This document shows, piece by piece, positions 7,595 to 15,809 of a stretch of 26,981 nucleotides of DNA. How positions within the stretch are numbered: position 1 is the stretch's first letter; the number at the start of each line of letters is the position of its first letter. The notes below the pieces were generated by a model that saw only the letters and a list, made by a program, of their open reading frames with translations, ran no database searches and was not told where the DNA came from. The translations under genes were made by a program, and so were the position numbers. This stretch comes from a virus, in IMG/VR virus record IMGVR_UViG_3300023174_000561, positions 1 to 26,981 of that record; one strand, 5' to 3'.

Positions 7595-8374
7595 TTAACC
7601 GATAAAAAATAAAGGATCTATTTTTATTGTATATGATTCGTTTTCTTTTTGAATAGTTAGAAAATCATCAACATTTTTTTTCCACTCTGACACAACATTT
7701 AAAATTTCTTGTATTAGACTAGCTGGCATTTTTTCTACCAGTCTGATTCTTTGTTTAAAGGTTAAAGGCAACATATCAATATGTTGGTCGTTAATTTTTA
7801 ATTTTTTAATAGATTTTGCTAATTCTCCTATAAAAGCATTAGATATAACTTCTTGTATATCGTCGGTATTTTTAATATCTTCTGCTTTTTTATTATCCTT
7901 TAATATTGTTTCATCATAATCTTTTTCTTCTAAAATATAACTAGGATAAATTGTTATAAATATATTATTATGAGATAGTACAGTTTCTTTTGGGTGTGTA
8001 TAATTCTTTTTAAATTCTGCTATTACCGGAGAAATATCAACATCAATTTTATCATCTTTTTGTTGTATTTTGATAATATTAGATACTTTTTCACGCAATT
8101 GTAAACATATCAATATTTTATCTAATATAGTAAATTCGGAAATATCTTCAGATGAATTGTTTTTAATTATTTCATATAAAGCACTGTTAAATTTTTTACT
8201 ATAAATACTGCTATCCATAGAACCTGTTAAAATATCTTTTTGTTGTAGTGCTGTAATCTCGTTGAATTTTACAGTTTTATTTTTTGAAGGAATCCAAACA
8301 TCAAAAGAATAACTGTCAGCAATTTGGGTTAATTCTATTAGGGCTTTATTAAAATCTAAAATATCTTCTTCCAT
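7595..8374 (-). CDS. Baseplate hub assembly protein, gp26-like (copy 2)
   Basis: The product has 259 residues. An N-terminal stretch (KTVKFNEITALQQKDIL) followed by a helical region matches the layout of T4 gp26-type baseplate proteins, in which a short beta element leads into an EIT..Q..L helix. The C-terminal stretch LTFKQRIRLVEKMPASL has a clear counterpart in the next gene upstream (LSYEQREVLYNKLPLSL), so the two are paralogs. In T4, gp26 and gp51 act in assembly of the central hub. Lying just before the tape-measure candidate, these proteins could also act as tail assembly chaperones. There is no sign of the programmed frameshift often used by chaperones of that kind. Confidence 0.5.
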   Translation of the reverse strand: MEEDILDFNKALIELTQIADSYSFDVWIPSKNKTVKFNEITALQQKDILTGSMDSSIYSKKFNSALYEIIKNNSSEDISEFTILDKILICLQLREKVSNIIKIQQKDDKIDVDISPVIAEFKKNYTHPKETVLSHNNIFITIYPSYILEEKDYDETILKDNKKAEDIKNTDDIQEVISNAFIGELAKSIKKLKINDQHIDMLPLTFKQRIRLVEKMPASLIQEILNVVSEWKKNVDDFLTIQKENESYTIKIDPLFFIG

Positions 8375-8380
8375 ATTTAT

Positions 8381-8388
8381 TATTTATA
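8381..8388 (-). promoter_or_regulatory. T4-late-like TATAAATA box before gp26-like copy 2
   Basis: An exact TATAAATA lies 6 bases before the ATG at 8374, in the 35-base gap between the paralogs. Transcription from it would give an almost leaderless message. Confidence 0.45.
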
Positions 8389-8409
8389 TCTATATTATGT
8401 TAAATCAAC

Positions 8410-9270
8410 CTATTCCATAGGAAATGGATTTTTACTTTTACTTTCTTTTTCCTGCATATAAAAATTTAAATACATTTTTCTTTCGGAAGGCGATGTTTTC
8501 ATTAAATATTCTGGATTCATATCAGATAATAAATATATTTCTCTATGAATACTTTCTATGTCATATAAAGATAATATTTTAATTATTTCCAAATAAGAAC
8601 TATTATATATGTTTATTTTAAAATTTTTAAAATATTCTATATTGAATATGTTGGTTTTATCCAGAGTATCAAATACCTTTAATATGTTTTGTTTAATTTT
8701 AAAAACTAAAGACAATGGCAATTTATTGTATAACACTTCTCTTTGTTCATATGATAAATTAGAAAAATCTATATTATTTACTTTTTTAATAAACAGATAG
8801 AAAGAATTTATAATGTCTACTGTATTTTTTTCGGTATTAATTATTGTATTAAAATCTTTTAGGTAAGGAAATCCTAACACTATATTATAATTTGAATCTG
8901 TTATTTTTAATAAATTTGTATCTATACTATCGTATATATTTTTTAGGATATCATTTAGATTTAAATTTATTTTGGCTTTTATATCATTAATCTCGGTCAT
9001 CAATTCCAATTTAGGACCACTAGAAATCGTTCTACTTTTGATAATATAAAATAAAAATTCTATTAAATCTATATTTTCAAACTCTTTTTTATTTTTAATA
9101 GAAGATAGACAAACTTCTTTTAAAAAATTAAAATACTGTGAGCTATCATTAAACGTTAAACGAGATTTTGAAAGATATAATTGATCTTTGGTTGTTATTT
9201 CCTTAAAATTTATTTTTATTTTTGAAAACGGAAATTCCAAAAAATAATCATAATATATAATATTTTCCAT
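8410..9270 (-). CDS. Baseplate hub assembly protein, gp26-like (copy 1)
   Basis: The product has 286 residues and is Asn/Ile/Lys-rich. Residues about 18-85 (KINFKEITTKDQLYLSKSR ... IEFLFYIIKSRTIS) follow the T4 baseplate gp26-family pattern: an initial EIT..Q..L helix, then a helix with hhF..hhh+s+. The C-terminal region LSYEQREVLYNKLPLSLVF aligns by eye with LTFKQRIRLVEKMPASLIQ of the downstream neighbour, so the pair arose by duplication. It begins 2 bases after the tube-fold paralog ends, so the two are probably translationally coupled. The exact role within the hub is inferred from family and position. Confidence 0.5.
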   Translation of the reverse strand: MENIIYYDYFLEFPFSKIKINFKEITTKDQLYLSKSRLTFNDSSQYFNFLKEVCLSSIKNKKEFENIDLIEFLFYIIKSRTISSGPKLELMTEINDIKAKINLNLNDILKNIYDSIDTNLLKITDSNYNIVLGFPYLKDFNTIINTEKNTVDIINSFYLFIKKVNNIDFSNLSYEQREVLYNKLPLSLVFKIKQNILKVFDTLDKTNIFNIEYFKNFKINIYNSSYLEIIKILSLYDIESIHREIYLLSDMNPEYLMKTSPSERKMYLNFYMQEKESKSKNPFPME

Positions 9271-9272
9271 TT

Positions 9273-10022
9273 TTAAGTAACACCTAACCCTCTAAGAAAT
9301 CCTAAAATAGATTTATCTTCATAACCTTTATTAATTTGTGAGCTTGTTTCTCCCTCAGATATGGAATATTTATCATACACAAAATTCACCTTTTGAATTT
9401 TTAAAGCATCTGCTTGATGGCTATATGTTTCCTGACCAACATTGATAGGAACAACATTTTTATATGAAAATATTTTTCTAGGAACCATTGAGGTATAAGG
9501 ACCAGTTTTAGCATAGAAAAATACATCAACCTGACCACACTTTACATTTTTCGGAGAATCGACCCCTCTTGCTACCAAACCATAATATGACGATAATATC
9601 AACCAAGGTCTTATGAAGAAATCAACAAACGATCCATTGGTTTCTAAAAAATCTATAGTTAGGTTATCGTAAGAAGCTCTAGTATCGCTTGTAGCAGGGG
9701 CCATGTAGCCACCATAGGAAAGTCCTCTGTTTTGAGCCGCAAGCGATTCTCTGGGCGTATTAACCTGTTTAGCAAAGGCACATCCAACCATACTATCCAA
9801 AGAATATTGGAAAGTATCACTAATTAATTTATTTCTTGTTTTGGATGATAATTTCCAATTTTGACCGTATTCTTTTTTGCTTAAAGCATTTTCAAAATTT
9901 TGAGCCAGTAACGGAAGAGTATTGAAATGAAACAACACAAGCCATTGGGACGGTAAAATTGGATTTCCCGCCCATGAGCCTAAAATCTCACTTAGATAAT
10001 ATTCATACGAGCTAGATGCCAT
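9273..10022 (-). CDS. Tail-tube-fold protein (gp19 paralog; tube initiator or second tube protein)
   Basis: The product has 249 residues. The part from about residue 165 (VDVFFYAKTGPYTSMVPRKI, then FSYKNVVPINVG, then LKIQKVNFVYDKYSI) follows the same strand order as the C-terminal half of the tube protein next door. There the sequence is LLDKTG..., FYGAYCKSLGAINLD, QVTMAYQYWRI. T4 gp19, gp48 and gp54 all share this tube fold, so this gene could be the initiator protein that starts the tube on the baseplate. It lies 29 bases downstream of the tube gene and 2 bases upstream of a gp26-like gene. Confidence 0.5.
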   Translation of the reverse strand: MASSSYEYYLSEILGSWAGNPILPSQWLVLFHFNTLPLLAQNFENALSKKEYGQNWKLSSKTRNKLISDTFQYSLDSMVGCAFAKQVNTPRESLAAQNRGLSYGGYMAPATSDTRASYDNLTIDFLETNGSFVDFFIRPWLILSSYYGLVARGVDSPKNVKCGQVDVFFYAKTGPYTSMVPRKIFSYKNVVPINVGQETYSHQADALKIQKVNFVYDKYSISEGETSSQINKGYEDKSILGFLRGLGVT

Positions 10023-10026
10023 ATAA

Positions 10027-10034
10027 ATATTTAT
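10027..10034 (-). promoter_or_regulatory. T4-late-like ATAAATAT box before tube-fold paralog
   Basis: ATAAATAT ends 4 bases before the ATG at 10022, within the 29-base gap after the tube gene. Confidence 0.35.
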
Positions 10035-10051
10035 TATAAAACACTATTTTA

Positions 10052-10633
10052 TTATCTAGATATTCTCCAATATTGGTAAGCCATAGTAACCTGTTGGGTT
10101 ATAATTTCACCATTTTGGGTTATATCAAGATTTATAGCACCTAATGATTTACAATAAGCACCGTAAAAAGTATAGGATCTTCCTTGAATAACCTTACCTG
10201 TTTTATCCAAAAGATCCATGACAATTTGATTATCTTGAGCCTTGTTTGGTATATTATAAGCACCTGTGGAAGTTTGATCATTGAATACTAAATGAGTCCA
10301 ATCTTCAAATTTTCTACGAATCGAAAAATTTTGAGGCATTCTAAAGGTCAATTGCCACGAATCAGAACCAGTGTATTTAGCCGTACCGGGCACGTTGAAT
10401 TGCAAGCCCATGAACGGTGTTGGTATGTTGGTAATCTCACGACCGGGTAGGGTAGTGGTGGTTACATATAATAACTCGGTAGGTGAAAATTTAGTTCCGC
10501 CCAAAGATATAATACGAAATAAATTTGTACGAGCAAAATCATTTGTTGAAATAGTATCGTAAAAGTTTTCAATACCGAGACTTCCAAATAAGCTACTGTC
10601 AGGTGATATGTTGTTTAATGTTTCGTTTGCCAT
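10052..10633 (-). CDS. 19: Tail tube protein (gp19-like)
   Basis: The product has 193 residues, near the 163 of T4 gp19. It has the tube-protein pattern FARTNLFRIISLGG near the start. Beta segments follow (LLYVTTTTLPGREI, MGLQFNVPGTAKY, WQLTFRMPQNFSIRRKFEDW), and the end is ITQQVTMAYQYWRI. It forms the hexameric inner tube through which DNA passes. It lies 18 bases after the sheath gene, the conserved sheath-tube order of T4-like phages. Confidence 0.9.
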   Translation of the reverse strand: MANETLNNISPDSSLFGSLGIENFYDTISTNDFARTNLFRIISLGGTKFSPTELLYVTTTTLPGREITNIPTPFMGLQFNVPGTAKYTGSDSWQLTFRMPQNFSIRRKFEDWTHLVFNDQTSTGAYNIPNKAQDNQIVMDLLDKTGKVIQGRSYTFYGAYCKSLGAINLDITQNGEIITQQVTMAYQYWRISR

Positions 10634-10638
10634 ATAAA

Positions 10639-10646
10639 ATATTTAT
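10639..10646 (-). promoter_or_regulatory. T4-late-like ATAAATAT box before tail tube gene
   Basis: ATAAATAT ends 5 bases before the ATG at 10633, between sheath stop and tube start. A separate promoter here could boost tube protein over sheath. Confidence 0.35.
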
Positions 10647-10651
10647 CTTTC

Positions 10652-13090
10652 TTATCCGATTATTTCTTGGAAATCTACTCCGGTTCTTGTAGCAATAAAG
10701 TCTGCTAATATAAATTCAGCTGTTCTAACAGGTTGAATGTATATAGATACCTTTAATTCATTGTTATCAATAATGTCCGGTGTATTGTTTCTTTCGTCGC
10801 AAATGATCTGATAATTGTATATACCGTCATTGACCTTGGCTTGATCGAAAACCGGAGTAATAGCACCAACCAAACGAGTTCTGGTTGATATAGAATTAGG
10901 TTCAAACAAGAAGAATTTTAAGACACTTTGAGTAGATTTTTCTAAATATAAGAACAATCTTCTTACATTGATTCTGTCAAATGCGGATGGTTTTTTGTAT
11001 AGTGTTTTTTGACCATATACTACAAACCCATCAGCAGGGAAAAATGCAATCGGATTGACGCTTATCTTATATAATAAATCTCTTTGTTTTTGGGTTGTAA
11101 CAACACCAATATCGGTTACACCAGCTAAAGTACCTCTATTAAATCCGGCTGGAGCACTCCATTGGAAATTGCTTCTATCGCTTGCTACCATATTGCCAGC
11201 AACAAAACCGGATGGCGGAACCCAAACCTGAGTGTCAGATGCAGCATCATTTGTTTTTAACCAGTTGCCATAAACAGCAGCATAAGATGATTCAACACCA
11301 GCGAATAAATTTTTAAGAGGCCAGTATATATTATTAGAGAAAATAAAATCTCTTCTTTTGGTTATCTTATAATCTTTTCCGGTAACATAAATGTAACGTA
11401 AACCATCAGCCAAGAAAATATGATCTTTTCTGGTTTGTTGAGCGAAAGAAACAAACTGATTTGCAACAGAAAGATAATCATCTCTTACACCAGCAACTAT
11501 ACTATTATCATTTGTATATAATACATTAATATCAACAGGATATGTATCATCAAAAACGTCTTCGGTTGTATATTTTTCTTTTCGAGCTTTTGCGCCTGTC
11601 CAGATTGTACCAAGTCCTGCTTCAGTAATAATATCTACTCCGATATCATCATTAATTTCAAGATTTCTTAAAACTCTTTGTAATTTTGATGGAATGTTTC
11701 CGATTTTTTTAGAGTCTTTATTACTTTCGGAATTATAAACCCCAATAGAATATGCATTTTTAGCAGGATTGGAAACTCTTACAGTCTTAGAAGGTTTACC
11801 GCTAGCATTAAGCCATTTTCCTGATTTAGCTAAATATGGATTAACCATTACTCTAACATTAGCGGAATTATTGTTTATTACATCTTCAATAAAGAATGTT
11901 TTTGGTTTTCCGCCATTAGGATCATTCTGAGTTCTTCTTTGGTATAAAGATCCGCTATATCCTTCGGCTAAATTGTAATCCAATGTTACAGTATCTTTGT
12001 TATATATAGAAGAACGTATTTTAAACAATCCAAATACCAAACTATCTGCATAATCTTGACCCGAAAAATCAAATTGTGTAGGTAAATTCTCCAATGCTTC
12101 TGACATACTTCCGGTTCCATAACTTCCTGATAAAGCTGTAACCTTAAAGGAAAATCTAGATGTTGGTACAGTTGATTCTAATTGATATCTATCATTAACA
12201 ATTTTGTTAAATGCTTTTACAGATCGGATAGAATCAAAATCAGTAGAAGGATTTATATTAGAATTATCAGATATTGCTAAATAATATCCTTCAAATAAAT
12301 CATTTAAAGTTGTTTTTGCGGTATTAATTACAACAATGCCAGACTTTTTAAGATCATCAAAACTAGAAATTGGTTCGTTGATAGTTTTATCTTCTGACCA
12401 TACTTCGTTATCGTTCCAATTATTACTATCTACAAGAGTAGGGTCGTATTCTGGAGATTCTTGCCAGTCTATACCACCTTCTAAAACAGATTGATATTGG
12501 GATTGTGTTAATAAAACGGAGTAAGGTGTTTTGATACCTAAAAATTCAGAATCATCATATGATACGGCTGATGTTGAATAATTAAAAGATGTTACAACGT
12601 TTACCAATGTATTTTGATAACAAGCAGAAATCGTATTTGATGATGAAACATAATATTTTGAATATTCTGTAGTATAGGTTCCTAAAAATACCGGACGACC
12701 AGCACTTAAAGCAATTTGACCGTTAGTGGTACTTAGGTTGGCTATTAATGTACTTATTTGTGTTTCTACAGGATAAACAGTAGCACTATAATTATTAGAA
12801 AATCCTACACCATCATCACTTCCATAAGGCAAACGAGAAACTAAAAGATTTCCATTGTTATTTAAAACTTGTCTAGCTGAATGATACAAATATCTTTCGG
12901 CTGGGTTACTAGGTTGACCGAAAACATCTTCAAATTCTGTAACAGATCCAATACTGACTATTTCATCTGTCGGTCCTTGAGGAGTAAAACCAGTCATAAA
13001 TACGTTGGTTTCTCCTGCTGGACGAGCTATTACACTCAAATCGATTTCGTTAATTTGTACACCAGGTGATGCTATAGTTCTTGTTGCCAT
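10652..13090 (-). CDS. 18: Contractile tail sheath protein (gp18-like)
   Basis: The product has 812 residues; T4 gp18 has 659. The N-terminus carries the sheath signature SPGVQINEIDLS and then FMTGFTPQGPTDEIVSIGS. The C-terminal domain has RRLFLYLEKSTQSVLKFFLF and ends in VRTAEFILADFIATRTGVDF, the conserved interlocking end of sheath proteins. The extra length lies in the middle, where outer-facing domains of sheath proteins vary. The gene heads the minus-strand tail cluster and lies divergent to the 93-residue gene at 13175. Confidence 0.95.
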   Translation of the reverse strand: MATRTIASPGVQINEIDLSVIARPAGETNVFMTGFTPQGPTDEIVSIGSVTEFEDVFGQPSNPAERYLYHSARQVLNNNGNLLVSRLPYGSDDGVGFSNNYSATVYPVETQISTLIANLSTTNGQIALSAGRPVFLGTYTTEYSKYYVSSSNTISACYQNTLVNVVTSFNYSTSAVSYDDSEFLGIKTPYSVLLTQSQYQSVLEGGIDWQESPEYDPTLVDSNNWNDNEVWSEDKTINEPISSFDDLKKSGIVVINTAKTTLNDLFEGYYLAISDNSNINPSTDFDSIRSVKAFNKIVNDRYQLESTVPTSRFSFKVTALSGSYGTGSMSEALENLPTQFDFSGQDYADSLVFGLFKIRSSIYNKDTVTLDYNLAEGYSGSLYQRRTQNDPNGGKPKTFFIEDVINNNSANVRVMVNPYLAKSGKWLNASGKPSKTVRVSNPAKNAYSIGVYNSESNKDSKKIGNIPSKLQRVLRNLEINDDIGVDIITEAGLGTIWTGAKARKEKYTTEDVFDDTYPVDINVLYTNDNSIVAGVRDDYLSVANQFVSFAQQTRKDHIFLADGLRYIYVTGKDYKITKRRDFIFSNNIYWPLKNLFAGVESSYAAVYGNWLKTNDAASDTQVWVPPSGFVAGNMVASDRSNFQWSAPAGFNRGTLAGVTDIGVVTTQKQRDLLYKISVNPIAFFPADGFVVYGQKTLYKKPSAFDRINVRRLFLYLEKSTQSVLKFFLFEPNSISTRTRLVGAITPVFDQAKVNDGIYNYQIICDERNNTPDIIDNNELKVSIYIQPVRTAEFILADFIATRTGVDFQEIIG

Positions 13091-13096
13091 AATTTA

Positions 13097-13109
13097 TATA
13101 AATTACTTA
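13097..13109 (-). promoter_or_regulatory. TAAGTA-type box before the sheath gene
   Basis: TAAGTAATTTATA lies in the 84-base divergent gap. The TAAGTAA core (13103-13109) ends 12 bases before the ATG at 13090. It probably drives the tail operon. Confidence 0.5.
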
Positions 13110-13159
13110 CCATTTCCAATTACCATTTTTATTAAATATATAAAAATGATACAATATGA

Positions 13160-13169
13160 TAAGTAATTT
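13160..13169 (+). promoter_or_regulatory. TAAGTA-type box before the 93-residue basic protein
   Basis: TAAGTAATTT lies 8 bases (from the TAAGTAA core) before the ATG at 13175, on the opposite strand to the sheath box in the same gap. Confidence 0.5.
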
Positions 13170-13174
13170 TAAAT

Positions 13175-13456
13175 ATGTCAAAATTTAATGATACCGTAAG
13201 AGAGCTATTAGAAGAATCCGGAAAATGTACAGGCCCGACTAAAAAAGCCCATTCCGATAGAAAAGGGAAAAAATGGACCAAATGCGCAAGACAATCTGAT
13301 GGTTCATATAAAAGAATTCATTGGGGACAAGCTGGCGTTAGAGTAACAGGAAAATCCGGAAACACAAAACGTAAAAAATCGTTTAAAGCGAGGCATAACT
13401 GTAGTAATGCTAAAAAAGGATCTCCCCAAGCAGCTGCTTGTTCAGATTGGCGATAA
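13175..13456 (+). CDS. Small basic Cys-containing protein, possibly virion-packaged
   Basis: The product has 93 residues and is strongly basic, with Cys at residues 18, 37, 75 and 88. The N-terminus (MSKFNDTVRELLEES) looks like a short amphipathic leader. The rest (KKWTKCARQSDGSYKRIHWG, QAGVRVTGKSGNTKRKKSFK, ARHNCS) resembles a phage family of unknown function that I recognise by pattern only. Its Cys/His content could bind a metal, and its charge fits DNA binding. An internal virion protein ejected with DNA is one possibility. It heads a plus-strand run that includes PhoH. Confidence 0.75.
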   Translation: MSKFNDTVRELLEESGKCTGPTKKAHSDRKGKKWTKCARQSDGSYKRIHWGQAGVRVTGKSGNTKRKKSFKARHNCSNAKKGSPQAAACSDWR

Positions 13457-13511
13457 CATTTGACGTTAAATGGGATTTATTTTTAAAACTTGTAGAAAAT
13501 ACCATTAAGTA

Positions 13512-13523
13512 TAAGTATAAATA
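13512..13523 (+). promoter_or_regulatory. TAAGTA / TATAAATA composite box
   Basis: TAAGTATAAATA contains both versions of the recurring box, including an exact TATAAATA at 13516-13523. It ends 5 bases before the ATG at 13529. A second TAAGTAT starts at 13506. Confidence 0.55.
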
Positions 13524-13528
13524 AACCT

Positions 13529-13900
13529 ATGAGTAAATTTGAAAAAATATATAAAGAAGCTGTAACAAATGTAATGGCAACTGGAAACAATCAAACAACA
13601 CAAACAACATCAAATTCTGATGCTATTAAAGCTTCTGTGTTAACAGACTTAAAAATTAATCCACAAGATTTTCAAAAAATTAAACAAAAGTTGCAACAAA
13701 ATTTACCCAATGTTCAAAACGTAGATCAACTTTTTAGACTTTTAGCGAATACTGATGAAGAAAACGCTACAACCAAAACAACAAATAAACCAGAAGACCA
13801 ACAAAATAAAGGACAAACAAGTGGACAAAATCCAACTTTAGATATGGTACAAAAACAACAAGCTCCAACATCAAACGCAGCTACACGACCATTGGTATAA
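13529..13900 (+). CDS. Hypothetical Gln/Asn/Thr-rich protein
   Basis: The product has 123 residues. The first 15 residues (MSKFEKIYKEAVTNV) resemble the leader of the 93-residue neighbour. Then comes a Gln/Thr-rich run, a short helical region (LKINPQDFQKIKQKLQQNL ... LFRLLANTD) and a disordered Gln/Asn/Thr-rich tail. I do not recognise a family. It has its own strong box upstream and lies 11 bases before PhoH. It could be a minor virion or scaffold-associated protein. Confidence 0.65.
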   Translation: MSKFEKIYKEAVTNVMATGNNQTTQTTSNSDAIKASVLTDLKINPQDFQKIKQKLQQNLPNVQNVDQLFRLLANTDEENATTKTTNKPEDQQNKGQTSGQNPTLDMVQKQQAPTSNAATRPLV

Positions 13901-13911
13901 ATTCCTTTTAA

Positions 13912-14691
13912 ATGGCAAAAAAAATCAATCCAGCGAAAGAGGTGAAAAAAGATACTTCACCTAAAATTTTTCAACGTGATAAAATAAACTTTGATATTAA
14001 TATTAAAGAACGCGATGATCTAACCGAAAAACAAAAAAAAATAATCGAAACCGCTCTACATAAAGATACCAGATGTATTTTTATTGATGGTTTATACGGA
14101 ACCGGAAAAACAATTTTAGCAGTTTTATCAGCACTAAAATTGTTAAATCAAAGAAAAGTTTCGGAAATCATATACGTTAGAAATCCGGTAGAAGCCACAA
14201 CAACCGGAAAAATCGGATTTTTAAAAGGTGATACTGGTGAAAAAATGGCTCCTTATATCGGACCTCTTTATGATAAATTGGAAGAACTTTTATCAGAAGC
14301 AGATTCAAAAAGACTTCAAACAGACAATAGGGTATTTGGAATGCCGATTGGATTTGTTAGAGGTAGAAGTTGGAATTCTAGAGTTATCATAGTTGACGAA
14401 GCAAGTTCTATGAGTTGGGACGATTTATTTTTGATATTGTCCAGATGCGGTGAATACACAAGAATATTTTTTGTCGGTGATAGTGCAAACCAAAACGATA
14501 TCGGACATAAAGCTGGATTCAGAAAAATGTTTGATTTATTCAGCGATGATGAAAGCAAAGAAAACGGAATACACACATTTGAATTAAAAGATTATGACGA
14601 TATTAAAAGATCTAAATTATTACAATTTGTTATGATTAAGACAGGTTTAATAAAAAATACTAATGAAAATGCACCAGACAAAGATAAGTAA
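13912..14691 (+). CDS. phoH: PhoH-like ATPase
   Basis: The product has 259 residues with a single PhoH P-loop domain. Walker A is GLYGTGKT (residues 60-67) and Walker B VIIVDEAS (158-165). The PhoH-typical RNPVE lies at 90-94, and FVGDSAN is the next conserved strand. PhoH-like proteins are common in aquatic phages and are predicted RNA-linked ATPases; their role in infection is not settled. The gene follows the Gln-rich protein by 11 bases. Its stop codon lies inside the box that precedes the next gene. It is full length for the short phage form. Confidence 0.93.
   Translation: MAKKINPAKEVKKDTSPKIFQRDKINFDINIKERDDLTEKQKKIIETALHKDTRCIFIDGLYGTGKTILAVLSALKLLNQRKVSEIIYVRNPVEATTTGKIGFLKGDTGEKMAPYIGPLYDKLEELLSEADSKRLQTDNRVFGMPIGFVRGRSWNSRVIIVDEASSMSWDDLFLILSRCGEYTRIFFVGDSANQNDIGHKAGFRKMFDLFSDDESKENGIHTFELKDYDDIKRSKLLQFVMIKTGLIKNTNENAPDKDK
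14685..14691 (+). promoter_or_regulatory. TAAGTAA box overlapping the phoH stop
   Basis: TAAGTAA ends 4 bases before the ATG at 14696 and includes the TAA stop of phoH. The close match to the box at 13160 supports 14696 as the true start of the next gene. Confidence 0.4.
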
Positions 14692-14695
14692 TTTT

Positions 14696-14884
14696 ATGTT
14701 AGGCACAAAATACGATTATCAACCATTAAACAACAAGCCAATGGGATGCACATTTTGCGGTGCTCATATACCGAGAGCAAAAATAGTTGAAAGAAAAGAC
14801 ATTAAAACCAAAGAAGTTATACAAGAGTGTCATTGGGTTTGTGGTCGTTGCAATAACGTATCTCGTATAGGTAAATTAAAATAA
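14696..14884 (+). CDS. Small zinc-ribbon protein
   Basis: The product has 62 residues from this start. Two CxxC knuckles (C18/C21 in GCTFCG and C49/C52 in VCGRC) are about 28 residues apart, as in a zinc ribbon. His46 in CHWVC sits close by. An in-frame ATG at 14663 would add 11 residues but lies inside phoH and has no box before it. The role could be nucleic acid or protein binding; the target is unknown. Confidence 0.75.
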   Translation: MLGTKYDYQPLNNKPMGCTFCGAHIPRAKIVERKDIKTKEVIQECHWVCGRCNNVSRIGKLK

Positions 14885-14888
14885 TACT

Positions 14889-15344
14889 GTGAAATCGAAA
14901 TTAATAGAAGAATTAAATTCTACATGGAATCCTTCTGAATATTCGGCATCAAGTACACCCCCAAGAAAAGATTTTGTTCCGTTTAATAAAAGGGATCAGG
15001 CTGGATACGGAAAACAAAATAATGCAGATTTTCCACAGTCTTCTCCGGTTCCTCCAAATCCAGCATCATTACCATTTCCTCTAGAAAATGTAGTAGAAGA
15101 TTTTGTTGATAGCTATATTTATTTAACAGCTGGTTTAAAAAAGATAGCCATATGCTGTAAAAATAATAAAGCACTGAAGAAAAAACAAAAAGAAGAATTA
15201 ATGAAATTTTATACATACGGTAAAAAAGCATTAAACGTTATTTCTAAAATAGGAATGAAATTAGAAGATTCTGCCAATATAGCCGGACAATCAACACCAG
15301 ACGCAACCGTACCTGTTTCCAAAAAAGCAATTAAAAGAAATTGA
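14889..15344 (+). CDS. Hypothetical protein with disordered N-terminus and helical C-terminus
   Basis: The product has 151 residues and appears to start with GTG, 4 bases after the previous stop; no in-frame ATG occurs near it. Residues 1-65 are Pro/Ser/Asn-rich and look disordered. Residues about 66-130 are helical (VVEDFVDSYIYLTAGLKKIA, CCKNN, KQKEELMKFYTYGKKAL). No family is recognised. Its place in the plus-strand run with PhoH suggests co-expression. Confidence 0.65.
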   Translation: MKSKLIEELNSTWNPSEYSASSTPPRKDFVPFNKRDQAGYGKQNNADFPQSSPVPPNPASLPFPLENVVEDFVDSYIYLTAGLKKIAICCKNNKALKKKQKEELMKFYTYGKKALNVISKIGMKLEDSANIAGQSTPDATVPVSKKAIKRN

Positions 15345-15368
15345 CTTTCTTAAAATATTTGATAGTAT
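15341..15368 (+). promoter_or_regulatory. Possible sigma70-type promoter before the membrane zinc-ribbon gene
   Basis: TTGACT (15341-15346) is followed after 16 bases by TAGTAT (15363-15368), which ends 9 bases before the ATG at 15378. The -35 overlaps the previous stop codon. Confidence 0.35.
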
Positions 15369-15377
15369 TATTTTTAT

Positions 15378-15809
15378 ATGGTAATATCAAAAAATATAAA
15401 ATCTTTAGTAACATCAACCTCAATATTGTTGGCTATATCTTTTTTGGGTGGTATGGCAGGGTTTATTCTTGGAAAATCCTTTATCGCAACTTTTTTAATA
15501 TTATTAGTAGGACAATTTATTTTATTTACTTTTATAGGTAATATAATTAAAAATTTTAATTCTAAAAATATAATAGAAAAACAATTAGAAAAACTAGAGG
15601 GATTATCAACAATACTATCGTGTGCTTATTGCAAAAAGCAAAACCTTATGATTTTTGATCCGAATGATACAGAAAGAATCGAATTTGTTTGTGATCATTG
15701 TAAAAATAAAAATCTAGTAAATATACAATTCATAGTTTCTCAAATATCCGAACCATTAGAAATTCCAAAGGTTATAGGGGTTCCGTCTGAAAATGTAGAA
15801 AACCCTTGA
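15378..15809 (+). CDS. Small membrane protein with cytoplasmic zinc ribbon
   Basis: The product has 143 residues. Two hydrophobic segments at about 10-32 and 36-56 form a hairpin in the membrane. After a Lys/Asn-rich linker, CAYC (C82/C85) and CDHC (C105/C108) form a zinc-ribbon pair. The C-terminal 30 residues are acidic and Pro-rich. Both soluble ends probably face the cytoplasm. No family is recognised. A role in host membrane takeover or in anchoring a complex is possible. Confidence 0.75.
   Translation: MVISKNIKSLVTSTSILLAISFLGGMAGFILGKSFIATFLILLVGQFILFTFIGNIIKNFNSKNIIEKQLEKLEGLSTILSCAYCKKQNLMIFDPNDTERIEFVCDHCKNKNLVNIQFIVSQISEPLEIPKVIGVPSENVENP

Noticed and set aside
7595-9270. Programmed frameshift linking the two gp26-like genes
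   Set aside because: A 35-base gap with its own box and a clean start separates them, and no slippery overlap is present.
14663-14695. Upstream ATG for the zinc-ribbon protein
   Set aside because: It lies inside phoH with no box before it. The ATG at 14696 has a TAAGTAA box 4 bases upstream, matching other genes.
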